Assembly: GCF_014649835.1 (NCBI RefSeq)
Contig: NZ_BMTU01000002.1
Coordinates: forward strand, 655,770 to 719,769
DNA from: Streptomyces pilosus
GTDB lineage: Bacteria > Actinomycetota > Actinomycetes > Streptomycetales > Streptomycetaceae
DNA length: 64,000 bases
Direction of reading: 5' to 3'
Shown: positions 28,415 through 36,399 of the stretch, one piece after another
Layout: every line of letters starts with the position of its first letter
Numbering within the stretch: the first letter of the stretch is position 1
Translations under genes and position numbers: made by a program
The notes under the pieces: generated by a model
What the model saw: only the letters and a program-made list of their open reading frames with translations
Database searches by the model: none
Told to the model about the DNA's origin: nothing

Positions 28415-29281
28415 TCATCGGGTGGGTACGAGAGCGATGGGGGCGTCGGCGAAGTGGAGCGTCGCGTGGGCGACGTGCCCGACGTAACGGTTGACGGGGT
28501 CACCGCGGCGGCCGACCACCAGAAGCTGGGCGGAGGATGCCAGAGCCACCAGCACTTCCGAGGCCGGTCCCGGTTCGACGTGCTCGATCACCGTGACCCC
28601 TGGATGACGTCGGCGCCACGGCTCCAGCAGGGCGGCGAGGTCATGACGGTGGACTGCTTCCAGACCGCCGCGCTCGTCCGCGCGGCGCACCAGTTCGGGC
28701 TCGTACGTGAACGCGGTGGGCGGAGTCCAGGCGCGCACGGCGCGCAGGGGAGCGCTGCGCGTGGCGGCGGTACGGAAGGCGAAGTCCAGGACCGCTTCGG
28801 CTTCCTCCTCCTGCCGGGGGACGCCCGCCGTGACCTCGCCGTCCTGCGGGCGGTGGTGGACGGCTCCGCCGCGGATCATGACGACGGGGCAGACGGCCTG
28901 GCTCAGAACGCGAAGGCCGACTGATCGCAGCAGGAAACCGGCCACCGGCCCCGGCCGGCGGGAGCCGAGCACGATCATCTGCGCCTCGCGGCCGCGCTCG
29001 GTGAGCAGCTCCGCCTCGGGCCGCACCGCCAAGTCGGCGCTCACTTCGACGTCGTCGTAGTGTTCCCGCACCCAGGCCAGCGCACCGTCGAGCAATCGGC
29101 CGGCAGCGCGGTGCTCGAGGTCGGCGTCGCCGGCGAGCAGCCGGGAGGTTCCGGCCAGTGGGGTGTAGCCGTGCAGCAGCACGAGCGGAGTCCTGAGCCG
29201 TCGTGCCTCGCCGGCCGCCCAGCCGGCCGCGAGCAGACTGTCCGACGTGCCGTCGATTCCGGCGATGATGGGTTGCGGCAC
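28415..29281 (-). CDS. Universal stress protein, tandem domains with altered ATP loops
   Basis: A 288-residue two-domain Usp from GTG 29281 (GGGAG seven bases before). Both domains start with the normal strand (IAGIDGTSDS). The ATP loops differ from the G-x2-G-x9-G-S rule: the first reads VLGSRRPGPVAGFLLRS and the second VVGRRGDPVNRYVGHV, so nucleotide binding may be weak or lost. It lies 90 bases downstream of another Usp gene on the same strand and may share its transcript. Confidence 0.9.
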   Translation of the reverse strand: MPQPIIAGIDGTSDSLLAAGWAAGEARRLRTPLVLLHGYTPLAGTSRLLAGDADLEHRAAGRLLDGALAWVREHYDDVEVSADLAVRPEAELLTERGREAQMIVLGSRRPGPVAGFLLRSVGLRVLSQAVCPVVMIRGGAVHHRPQDGEVTAGVPRQEEEAEAVLDFAFRTAATRSAPLRAVRAWTPPTAFTYEPELVRRADERGGLEAVHRHDLAALLEPWRRRHPGVTVIEHVEPGPASEVLVALASSAQLLVVGRRGDPVNRYVGHVAHATLHFADAPIALVPTR

Positions 29282-29371
29282 GGCAGTCTCCCTGTATGAG
29301 GTCGGCAGCGTCTGACGGAGCCGGTGGCACTCGGTGGGCCGTGTCCGGGGAGGCTGATCCACTTCGGCTGG

Positions 29372-30184
29372 TCATGTCGTCCTGCGAACGGTGACGACGG
29401 GGCAGTGCGCGTGAGTCATCAGAGCCTGGCTCACCGAGCCCAGGAGCAGTCCGGCGATGCCACGGCGCCCGCGGGCACCGACAACCATGAGTTGAGCTGT
29501 CTTGCTTGCCTCGATCAGGACCTCATGCGGTGTGCCGTCCACCAGGTCGTGTCTGACGGTAATGTCCGGACAGGTGTCCGTACGGCCGGCGATCGCCTGG
29601 GCCAGTGCTCGTGCTGCGGGCGGCGGAGCTGCGCTGGACGTGGCCTTGTCCGGCTGCCAGGCGTGAAGGGTCACGAGGTCGGCCTGGCGCTGTGCGGCTT
29701 CGGCGCAGGCGACCTCGATGGCCTCGTCGCTGTCCGGGGAGCCGTCGACGCCCAGGACGACCGGCCCGGTTTCCGCGGACGTCCGGTAGTCCTCGCGGAC
29801 CGTCATCACCGGGCAATGGCTGCGGGCGGCCAGGGACACCGGTGTGGATCCCAGCAGCAGGCCCAGGACGCCCCCGACACCTCTGGAACCGACAACGATC
29901 AGGCCGGCAGCCTGTGACTGGGCTTCCAGCACGTGCACCACGTCACCCGTCACCACGGCCACGGTCACCGCGACCTCGGGCGCCACAGCCACGGCGTGCG
30001 CCGCTGCCTCGTTGACCAGTGTCCCGGAAGCCGGGTCCGGCACCATGTACCTGGGCTTGATCGGGACTTCGGCATGCACTACACGTAACGTGGCGCGGCG
30101 CCGGGCTGCCGCTACGGCGGCTCCTTCCACGGCGGTGAGACTTGTCGCCGAGCCGTCCACCCCGACCACGACCAGGATGCTCAT
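29372..30184 (-). CDS. Universal stress protein, tandem UspA domains
   Basis: A 270-residue tandem Usp. Both ATP-binding loops are intact (VVGSRGVGGVLGLLLGST and VVGARGRRGIAGLLLGSV). The ATG at 30184 has GGAGTGGAG upstream; a longer frame to 30229 lacks a ribosome site. It precedes the second Usp gene at 28415-29281, giving a Usp pair that contrasts intact and degenerate nucleotide loops. Confidence 0.93.
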   Translation of the reverse strand: MSILVVVGVDGSATSLTAVEGAAVAAARRRATLRVVHAEVPIKPRYMVPDPASGTLVNEAAAHAVAVAPEVAVTVAVVTGDVVHVLEAQSQAAGLIVVGSRGVGGVLGLLLGSTPVSLAARSHCPVMTVREDYRTSAETGPVVLGVDGSPDSDEAIEVACAEAAQRQADLVTLHAWQPDKATSSAAPPPAARALAQAIAGRTDTCPDITVRHDLVDGTPHEVLIEASKTAQLMVVGARGRRGIAGLLLGSVSQALMTHAHCPVVTVRRTT

Positions 30185-30288
30185 AGCTGGCTGCTCCACT
30201 CCGAGCTGTGAAGTCCAGCGTCGCCCCATCGGTATGTCGCCGCAATTCCGGGTGAACCCTCATCGAGGTGACGACGGACCACGGTGGG

Positions 30289-31191
30289 TCAGTCGCCTCC
30301 GCCGAAGTCGCCGCCGTCCGAGCCGCCCTCGTGGGTGTCCGCGTCGGCCGCGTCGTCGAGGTCGTGCCGGGGCGCCGTACGGTCGCTGCGGCTGGGGCTG
30401 TCCGCTGGGCGTGAACTCGTTGTGCCGGGCCGTGGGCGCCGGTCGGGCGGGGTGGACGAGCTGACGACGGAAACCCGGTAGCTCGTGTCGCTGTCCTCGT
30501 CGGCCAGGGCGCGGGTGACGGCGGCGCGGCAGTGACGGGTGAGGGGCCAGGGGCGGGACGTGCCGGCGGGCCAGATCGCCGCCAGGGCGGCCAGCACGGC
30601 CCACAGCGGTATCCAGGCGGTCGTCCATATCCCGGGATCCCGGAAGGGCAGGCCGGGCACCGGACACCGCGTGATCATCGCGTGGAGGGACAGGCCGAAC
30701 GCCGTGACGAGGGCGGCTGCCAGCGAAGGGGCGCGGTAGGTGCCGAACCGGGTGCGCAGCGGCGGACGACGGGACCGGAGGACCTTGCGGAACCGCGCGA
30801 AGCGGGAGTCCTCCAGCAACTCGTACACCGTGGCGCCCTCGTGCCGGCGCAGGATCGTCACGAGCGCTGCCCGTACCGGGTCCTTCTGCGTACCGAGGCG
30901 TCCGCGCGGCACGGTGATCCGGCCCGCCCCGTCGACCTCGGCGTCGCCGGCCAGGATCAGCAGACGGACGGCCACCTCCGCGGCGTAGCGCTGCTGTTGG
31001 GGCGACGCGCCGTCCCACGAGGCGCCGAGCCACCACGCCGCCTGGATCGGATCCACGCCCGCTGCGAGGACGCCCCGCAGGAACGTGCGCTCGCCCCGCG
31101 TGCGCCGCCACCAAATCGCGTACAGTGCCGCGTTGGCTCCCCCGAACGCGAGCAGCCAGCCGGTGGCGATCCCTGCCATGCCGTCGCTCAC
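30289..31191 (-). CDS. TIGR04222-domain membrane protein
   Basis: A 300-residue protein from GTG 31191. The first helix (GIATGWLLAFGGANAALYAIWW) and a pair of helices at about residues 175-235 span the membrane; between them is a cytoplasmic region. The C-terminus ends with the Gly/Asp-rich GGSDGGDFGGGD that marks TIGR04222 proteins. The role of the family is unknown. The long upstream frame to 31785 is a GC-driven shadow. Confidence 0.75.
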   Translation of the reverse strand: MSDGMAGIATGWLLAFGGANAALYAIWWRRTRGERTFLRGVLAAGVDPIQAAWWLGASWDGASPQQQRYAAEVAVRLLILAGDAEVDGAGRITVPRGRLGTQKDPVRAALVTILRRHEGATVYELLEDSRFARFRKVLRSRRPPLRTRFGTYRAPSLAAALVTAFGLSLHAMITRCPVPGLPFRDPGIWTTAWIPLWAVLAALAAIWPAGTSRPWPLTRHCRAAVTRALADEDSDTSYRVSVVSSSTPPDRRPRPGTTSSRPADSPSRSDRTAPRHDLDDAADADTHEGGSDGGDFGGGD

Positions 31192-31505
31192 GACAGGGAA
31201 CCCGCCGCCCCGCTCGATGGGTACGACACCGGACACCTCCCGCCGGCCGTCTTGTCTCCCCCGGTCGGTCGCCAACGACCGTCTACAGCAGCCGACTTGG
31301 CGAAGTCTGCCACCATGCCGGGCATCCGGCCCCCTGTCTCGCGCACCGGTTCCACGCCACCTGCTCGGAATTCGCCGCAACGTGGTGGCCTGAACCGCTC
31401 CTTCTGGGTACTCGCGTGCGCACCGTCCCGACGGGCCCGGGGCCCGAGGGCCGTCGGGACGGACCGCGGGACGGACCGCACGAACAGAGACGGGAGGTGA
31501 TCGTC

Positions 31506-31937
31506 GTGTCGACCATGCAGCAGCCCCCTGCCGGGAGCAGGGGCAGCCACAGCGGCGACGAGCCGGTGGGTGAGCTGGTGCAGCGGGCGTCGCAGCAGCT
31601 GACGGAGCTGGTGCGCGGCGAGATGAGACTGGCGCAGGCGGAGATGAAGGAGAAGGGCAAGCGCTACGGCAAGGGCGGGGGACTGTTCGGCGCCGCCGGC
31701 GTGGTGGGCTTCCTGACGCTGCAGGCGCTGGTCGCCACCGCGATAGCCGCCCTGGCGGTCCCGCTACCGGTGTGGGCCGCCGCATTGATCGTGACCGCGG
31801 TGCTGGGTGTGATCGCCGCGGCCATGGCCCTGAGCGGCAAGAAGCAGGTGGAGCAGGGCGCCCCGCCCGCCCCGGAGAAGACGATCGACAGCGTGAAGGC
31901 CGACGTGGCCGAGATCAAGGAGAGTGCACAGCGATGA
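31506..31937 (+). CDS. Actinobacterial holin-like (DUF1469) membrane protein
   Basis: A 143-residue protein from GTG 31506, nine bases after GGGAGG. An amphipathic N-terminal helix (VGELVQRASQQLTELVRGEMRLAQAEM) precedes two transmembrane segments and a charged C-terminal helix. This is the layout of the phage_holin_3_6/DUF1469 family. In actinomycetes these are chromosomal envelope proteins, not phage lysis genes. Its stop overlaps the next start (ATGA). Confidence 0.85.
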   Translation: MSTMQQPPAGSRGSHSGDEPVGELVQRASQQLTELVRGEMRLAQAEMKEKGKRYGKGGGLFGAAGVVGFLTLQALVATAIAALAVPLPVWAAALIVTAVLGVIAAAMALSGKKQVEQGAPPAPEKTIDSVKADVAEIKESAQR

Positions 31938-32386
31938 CCCAGCCGCACGACGAGACCGCCGCCTCCCAGGCCCCCACGCCGAAGGAGCTGCGTGAGCATG
32001 TCGAGCAGACCCGTCAGGAGCTGGGGAAGACCGTCGAGGCTCTGGCGGACAAGGCCGATGTGAAGGCCCGCGCGCAGGACAAGGCGACCGAGGTCAAAGA
32101 GCAGGCCGCTGTCAAAGCCGGGGAGCTGAGGGCAAAGGCGGTTGAGGCCGCGTCCCGGGTGCAGGACAAGTTGCCGGACCCGGTGAAGGACAAGGCGACG
32201 CAGGCGGCGGGCCAGGTCCGCGAGAAGGCGGCCCAGGCCGGTCAGATGATTCAGGACAAGGCCCCTGAGCCGGTTCGCGCCCAGGCGGCCCACGGCGCCC
32301 GGTTGGCGCGGGACAACCGCCCCCTGCTGTTGGCGGCCGCCGGGGCAGGTGTCGTGCTGTGGCTGCTGCGCCGCAGGAAGGGGTGA
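31934..32386 (+). CDS. DUF3618-domain protein
   Basis: A 150-residue protein coupled to the holin-like gene by an ATGA overlap. It starts with the DUF3618 motif LREHVEQTRQELGKTVEALADKADVKARA, continues as a long alanine/lysine-rich helix with repeated VQDKLPDPVKDKAT-like units, and ends with a single transmembrane helix (LLLAAAGAGVVLWLL) and basic tail. The pairing holin-like plus DUF3618 is conserved in actinomycetes. It may help organise the envelope under stress; that role is inferred. Confidence 0.85.
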   Translation: MTQPHDETAASQAPTPKELREHVEQTRQELGKTVEALADKADVKARAQDKATEVKEQAAVKAGELRAKAVEAASRVQDKLPDPVKDKATQAAGQVREKAAQAGQMIQDKAPEPVRAQAAHGARLARDNRPLLLAAAGAGVVLWLLRRRKG

Positions 32387-32515
32387 GCCGATAAAAATCT
32401 CCACCGTCGCGTACAAGCCTGTCGGCCTAAACCTTGGTGCTCCGGCCCACGATGAGGACGCAACGCCCCCCGACGCGTGACCGGCACCTGGCCCGGCTGA
32501 GGATCGGACCGGGCT

Positions 32516-32555
32516 CCCCGGGTGCCGGAGCCGGCAACGGCTCCGGCACCCGGGG
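32516..32555. terminator. 17-bp perfect hairpin
   Basis: CCCCGGGTGCCGGAGCC (32516-32532) pairs exactly with GGCTCCGGCACCCGGGG (32539-32555) around GGCAAC. It is 130 bases after the DUF3618 stop and the best terminator candidate for that pair of genes. Confidence 0.75.
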
Positions 32556-32820
32556 ATTCGTACCCATCCTTCGACCGTGAGGCCGAACCGTCATGCCCGT
32601 GACGGGCCGCCCGGGGCGGGCGCGCAGGCGCTGGTACCGCCACCGGTGTCCTGCTCGCGGTCTGCTGGTTCGAGCCGGCCGCCGGCAGTGGGGCCGCGCC
32701 CTGTCCGCAGGAGAGGAACACCGTTCGCCCCGCCTCCGTGGTGACAAGCTTCACAGAACGTCCCCCTTGCGGGGACTCGTGGCGCCGGGCATGGCTGTGC
32801 GACGCTGGACAGACCGAAGA

Positions 32821-32852
32821 GACCGGCTGGCACCCCCTGGTGCCGGTCTTTT
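32821..32852 (+). terminator. Hairpin followed by a T-run
   Basis: GGCACC (32829-32834) and GGTGCC (32839-32844) form a stem, extended by GACC/GGTC with a bulge, and TCTTTT follows directly. It looks like a small intrinsic terminator on the plus strand, upstream of the STAS gene. Confidence 0.4.
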
Positions 32853-32960
32853 GGGAAGCCGGGCGTTGCCCCCATCACGGGCACCCGGCACCCACCATCG
32901 TCGAGCATCTCGGTGTTTCGCCTTTGGGCTCATCACCCCCGGAAAAGGGGGCACGCCTGC

Positions 32961-33308
32961 ATGGACATCACCACCGCCATCGACGGCACCCGCGCACGCA
33001 TCCACGCGCGCGGAGAAATCGACTCCCACACTCTCGTCCCCCTACGCGCCGCCGCCGCTGCGCTGCCCCCGCAGGTGACCGACCTCCAATGGGACCTGAC
33101 CGGCGCCCCCTTCATGGACGTGGCCGGCCTCCACCTGCTGTTCAACCCCGCCATGCACGACCCGGAACTCCGCGTCACCGTCACCGGGCTGGGCCGGCAG
33201 CCCCTGTGGCTGATGCGCACCGCGGCCGAGACCAACCCGGACGTCTTCAACCTCTCCCGTCTGCTGCCCTGCGCGCCATCGGCCCGCACCCAGCCCGCGG
33301 CCTCCTGA
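32961..33308 (+). CDS. STAS-domain protein (anti-anti-sigma type) with Val at the phospho-site
   Basis: A 115-residue single STAS domain from ATG 32961, after a GGGGG stretch. The fold markers are an N-terminal beta pair (ARIHARGEIDSHTLVPL), the central strand-helix WDLTGAPFMDVAGLHLLF, and C-terminal helices. In SpoIIAA-type antagonists the central motif is D-S-x-G-L with a phosphorylated Ser; here it is D-V-A-G-L. It may bind partners constitutively or be controlled another way. Confidence 0.75.
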   Translation: MDITTAIDGTRARIHARGEIDSHTLVPLRAAAAALPPQVTDLQWDLTGAPFMDVAGLHLLFNPAMHDPELRVTVTGLGRQPLWLMRTAAETNPDVFNLSRLLPCAPSARTQPAAS

Positions 33309-33336
33309 CGCGGGACGGCATCACGCCAGTCGCAGT

Positions 33337-33372
33337 ACGTAGCGGTGGCGTCGTCCGACGCCACCACTACGT
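33337..33372. terminator. Long hairpin between convergent genes
   Basis: The arms ACGTAGCGGTGGCGTCG and CGACGCCACCACTACGT pair with one mismatch (C against A) around two bases. It lies 28 bases after the STAS gene and before the end of the convergent hydrolase remnant. Confidence 0.65.
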
Positions 33373-33410
33373 CACGTCCCCAGCCTCCTTCAGGCCGACG
33401 AGACGTCAAG

Positions 33411-33530
33411 TCAGGCTCGATCCCTGGTGAAGAACTCGTCGAGCCCCTCGAAGGGGATGAGGTCCTTGCGGTCGTACAGGTCGGCGTGATCCGCGCCCGG
33501 CACGATCAGAAGGTCGACGGCGGCGGGGCC
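33411..33530 (-). pseudogene. C-terminal remnant of an alpha/beta hydrolase
   Basis: The last 34 codons read DLLIVPGADHADLYDRKD then LIPFEGLDEFFT and stop. This is the C-terminal end of YcjY-type alpha/beta hydrolases, including the catalytic His in PGADHADLYD. Upstream in this frame the sequence is unrelated, and no start or nucleophile elbow is present. Only the tail of a once larger gene remains, next to the monooxygenase gene. Confidence 0.7.
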
Positions 33531-33559
33531 GTCTTCTGGACGTCCTGGGCGCCCTCCGT

Positions 33560-33847
33560 TCATGTCGGCGAGCGCACCTCCGCCACGTCGTACTCGGCGA
33601 CCGCGGCAGCGAGTATCGCCGCACCCTGTTCGTCGCTCGGGCCGTCGCCCCGGAATGCCTCGACGGCTGCCTGCGACTCCCACCGCTCGAAGATGTTGAT
33701 GCGCCCGGCGTCCACCAGGTCCGCGGTGATGGCGAAGTCGAGGCAGCCCGCAGCGCGGCGGGCCAGTTCCACGACGGTCACGCAGTCCGCGAGATAGGAC
33801 TCACGCTGTTGGTGGTCGACGACGATGTGCCCTGCGATGATCACCAC
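33560..33847 (-). CDS. Antibiotic biosynthesis monooxygenase (ABM)-type quinol monooxygenase
   Basis: A 95-residue ferredoxin-like protein from GTG 33847 with AGGGAG before it. Typical ABM features are a first strand (VIIAGHIVVD), the helix SYLADCVTVVELARRAAGCLDFAI, and the signature INIFERWESQAAVEAF. Members oxidise quinols or act as small cofactor-free monooxygenases; substrate unknown. A hydrolase tail immediately downstream suggests the pair once formed a small detoxification unit. Confidence 0.85.
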   Translation of the reverse strand: MVIIAGHIVVDHQQRESYLADCVTVVELARRAAGCLDFAITADLVDAGRINIFERWESQAAVEAFRGDGPSDEQGAAILAAAVAEYDVAEVRSPT

Positions 33848-34025
33848 AGGCTGCTCCCTACGGGGTTCGGACCGGCTATCGCCGACTATGACCGCCGACC
33901 GAGGACAGAATCATCGGTGCGCGCCGTGGAACCCGCACTCGTGCCGCCGCGCCGAGGCCCACCTCACCCTTGACCGCGTGCGAGGTGCGCGGGCCGGCGC
34001 CGGTACCGACCGGCCGTTCGACCGG

Positions 34026-35183
34026 CTACAGCACGACCATCCCCAGCGGGCGGTGACCGACCGCCAGGCGCGTGATGCGGCCCGTGCCGAGGTCGACGGC
34101 GCTAAGACCGTTCCAGTACCCGTCGCGGGTGAAGCCGCCCGACACGTAGGCGGTGCACCCGTCCGCGGAGACGACGACGTCCTCGTGCGGTCCGTCGAGT
34201 GGGATGATCCGCTCGTGACCGCTGGGGGAACGCACGGTCAGGGAGGGCCCGTCGTCCCGGGACGGGTCGATCGGCCCGGTGCCGACCACGTACAGCGTGC
34301 CGTCGCCGCTGACCGTGACCCCGTGCTGATGGGTGTTGGCGGTCATCCGCTCCACGCGGACGCGGCCGGTGCGCGGGTCGGCGACCGCGAGGCGCTCGCC
34401 CTCGAAGGGCAGCAGGAGAGCGCCGTCGGAGGGACGTACGACGGCGTAGTGCGGCTTGAGCCAGGAGCCGAGGCCACCCTCGGTGCCGTACGGGGCCACC
34501 TCGATACGGTGTCCGGTCCAGGTGCCGGTGTCGACGACCGTGACGTCGTACGAGTCGTGGCCGGTGGCGTACACCTGGCGGCCGTCGGGGGAGACGTCGA
34601 CGTCGAACGGGCGGCGCCCCACCGGTACGGAGCGCATCACCGCGCGGGTCCGCGTGTCGATCACCTCAAGGGTTCCGTCGCCGCCGGGGACGTTCACACC
34701 GACATAGACGTGCGCGCCGTCGGGGGACAGCGCGATGCCCATGCCGCCGCCCCGGTACTCGCCGGTGGTCACCGGACCGGTGCGGGTGCTGTACGGGATG
34801 AGCGCGACGCGCCGCCGGGTCCTGGTGTCCACCACCGCCACGCCCTCCCCGGTCGACACCCAGGCTGTGCCGTCGGCGCCCAGCGCGATGCCGTAAGGGG
34901 CGGTACCCACCCGCACCGAGCCCCGATCGGCCGCGCGGCCGCGTCCCGCCGCGTCGACGAAGGTCACCGTGTCGGCGCCGAAGTCGGTGACGAGCAGAGT
35001 GTCCTTGGGCAGGCGTGTGTCCGGGTCGACGGGCCCCTCCTCGGTACTTGCCGGGGCCGACGGCGCGGCGGAGCGGGCGGGCCCGGCCGTGGAGCCGGCG
35101 CTGCCGTCCGGGGCGCACCCGGCCAACGTCACGGCGGCGACGAGCACCGCGCATCCGACGGCCGCGAAGCGGTGGTGCCTCAC
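34026..35183 (-). CDS. Lipoprotein with a YVTN/YncE-type beta-propeller
   Basis: A 385-residue protein from GTG 35183. The signal peptide ends in the lipobox VTLAGC, so it should be anchored on the outer face of the membrane. After a low-complexity linker, about seven blades follow, each with a PYGIALGADGTAWVST or DVDVSPDGRQVYATG pattern plus a VVDTRT strand. Such propellers serve as binding scaffolds. The start overlaps the stop of a short upstream frame (GTGA). Confidence 0.85.
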   Translation of the reverse strand: MRHHRFAAVGCAVLVAAVTLAGCAPDGSAGSTAGPARSAAPSAPASTEEGPVDPDTRLPKDTLLVTDFGADTVTFVDAAGRGRAADRGSVRVGTAPYGIALGADGTAWVSTGEGVAVVDTRTRRRVALIPYSTRTGPVTTGEYRGGGMGIALSPDGAHVYVGVNVPGGDGTLEVIDTRTRAVMRSVPVGRRPFDVDVSPDGRQVYATGHDSYDVTVVDTGTWTGHRIEVAPYGTEGGLGSWLKPHYAVVRPSDGALLLPFEGERLAVADPRTGRVRVERMTANTHQHGVTVSGDGTLYVVGTGPIDPSRDDGPSLTVRSPSGHERIIPLDGPHEDVVVSADGCTAYVSGGFTRDGYWNGLSAVDLGTGRITRLAVGHRPLGMVVL

Positions 35184-35338
35184 CGCCTCGCCTCCGTGCC
35201 CTGAAGCCCTTCCGCGCTGTGCGGAGCCGGAAGTCTTCCGGCCGCCCGGAGGATCACGGTGATCCCTCCGTTAAGGGCGCCGAATCGGGTGGCGTCCAGC
35301 AAGGCGCGGTCGGCGGAGAGGAACAGCTTCGGGGCCAC
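35180..35338 (-). CDS. Possible micro-ORF coupled to the propeller gene
   Basis: A 52-codon frame starting at GTG 35338, nine bases after AAGGAG, and ending in a GTGA overlap with the lipoprotein start. It begins VAPKLFLSADRALLDATRF. An earlier GTG at 35356 is also in frame. The spacing of ribosome site and the overlap suggest real translation. I do not recognise the peptide; it could also be a decayed gene end. Confidence 0.35.
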   Translation of the reverse strand: MAPKLFLSADRALLDATRFGALNGGITVILRAAGRLPAPHSAEGLQGTEARR

Positions 35339-35530
35339 GGCGGAGAACTCCTTCACAGGTGGCGGTGACGGCGGGCGGCAGGGGCGACACGCGGTGGCGT
35401 GAGGGCGGCCGGGCAGGGAGGGGGGTGACGCGCGGGGCGGGGCCTCCCGCACCGCGCGCCGGGTGGGATCGTCACTCGTCCCGGCGGGACCGGTGCGGAG
35501 ACCCGCGCCGGGACGAGTTCCGGACCGGGA

Positions 35531-36103
35531 TCAGCGGCCGCCGGAGATGGCCGCCGCACCGGCCCGGGCGAACTTCTCGTCCAGGTCGCCGGAGGGAGCG
35601 CCCGCCACCCCGATACCCGCGACGGGCCCCTGGGAGTGTGCGACCGGGGCGCCGCCCGCCAGGAACAGCGTGCCCGGGATGTCCTTCAGCGTGGGCGCCG
35701 ACTCCAGGCGCTTGACCAGCTGGGAGGTGGGCGCGTTCCAGGAGACGGCGGTGTAGGCCTTCTTGATCGCGGACTCATAGGCCTGCGGTCCGGCACCGTC
35801 GCCACGCAGGGTGACGATGGTGTTGCCGTTGCGGTCCACCACCGCGACGCTCACCCGCTGCCCCTCCTTCTGCGCGGCCTTCAGCGCCGCCTCGGCGGCG
35901 TCGGTGGCGGCGTCGACCGTCAGGTGGGTGCTGGTGGTCGTGGCCTTCCCCTTCACAGTGGGGGAAGCCACGGCCGGGTCGGCGGTCAGGGTGTCGGCCG
36001 AGGCGGACACGGCACCGGTCACACCGGCGCCCACCGCCGCCAGGACCGCCACCGAGGTGACGGCCTTGGCACGGGCGGAGAACTTCTTGGCCTTGCGCTG
36101 CAT
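35531..36103 (-). CDS. hbpS: Extracellular haem-binding sensor HbpS (GlcG/DUF336 family)
   Basis: A 190-residue secreted protein from ATG 36103, with GGGGAG eight bases before it. A signal peptide of about 36 residues (basic MQRKAKKFSARAK, hydrophobic core, ASA) precedes a GlcG/HbpS domain: LTVDAATDAAEAALKAAQKEG, VSVAVVDRNGNTIVTLRGDGAG and GTLFLAGGAPV. The DAAE motif fits the iron-binding D-x-x-E known in S. reticuli HbpS. There HbpS binds haem and modulates the kinase SenS in response to oxidative stress. The divergent kinase-regulator pair confirms the assignment. Confidence 0.9.
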   Translation of the reverse strand: MQRKAKKFSARAKAVTSVAVLAAVGAGVTGAVSASADTLTADPAVASPTVKGKATTTSTHLTVDAATDAAEAALKAAQKEGQRVSVAVVDRNGNTIVTLRGDGAGPQAYESAIKKAYTAVSWNAPTSQLVKRLESAPTLKDIPGTLFLAGGAPVAHSQGPVAGIGVAGAPSGDLDEKFARAGAAAISGGR

Positions 36104-36149
36104 CTGGACAACTCCCCAGTCATGTCGCGTCTCCCCCTCCCCGGAAAAC

Positions 36150-36172
36150 CGGGCCGGGTCATGCCCGGCCCG
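36150..36172. promoter_or_regulatory. 9-bp inverted repeat near hbpS
   Basis: CGGGCCGGG (36150-36158) and CCCGGCCCG (36164-36172) are perfect complements around TCATG, about 50 bases upstream of the hbpS start. It may be a hairpin in the leader or a regulator site. Confidence 0.45.
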
Positions 36173-36284
36173 TCCGGTGCGGGCGGATTCAGCGCTTCCT
36201 GCGCTGTGCTTCCAGCCTCGGGCCGCCCACCCCGCGCATCCGTCGGCGCACCGGCTGGTTCCGGCACGCAGGACGGTCGATGCC

Positions 36285-36308
36285 GGGGTCATCCGATCGG
36301 TTGACCCC
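36285..36308. promoter_or_regulatory. 24-bp near-perfect palindrome between hbpS and senS
   Basis: GGGGTCA (36285-36291) and TGACCCC (36302-36308) flank a central CCGATCGG palindrome (36293-36300). Only one base pair in the whole 24 breaks symmetry. It lies in the 296-base divergent region. It is the best candidate for the SenR operator here; that assignment is an inference from position. Confidence 0.65.
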
Positions 36309-36399
36309 GCCAGGTGGTGGTGGGGCGACAATGTCAGTGCTTGCCCAGTCCAGCAGCCATCCCCGTACGTGCCCACGTCCCGGGCGGGAGGAACAGTCC

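Larger units (their letters stand above)
32387..32960. other. Non-coding region with hairpins
   Basis: About 570 bases between the DUF3618 gene and the STAS gene. Apart from the two hairpins listed separately I see no gene. The open frames here lack recognisable domains and ribosome sites. Confidence 0.4.

Noticed and set aside
31506..31937. Prophage lysis gene
   Set aside because: The holin-like family is chromosomal in actinomycetes and is coupled to a DUF3618 gene; no other phage genes are near.
32591..32908. 105-codon minus frame in the gap before the STAS gene
   Set aside because: No domain, no ribosome site, low-complexity ends.
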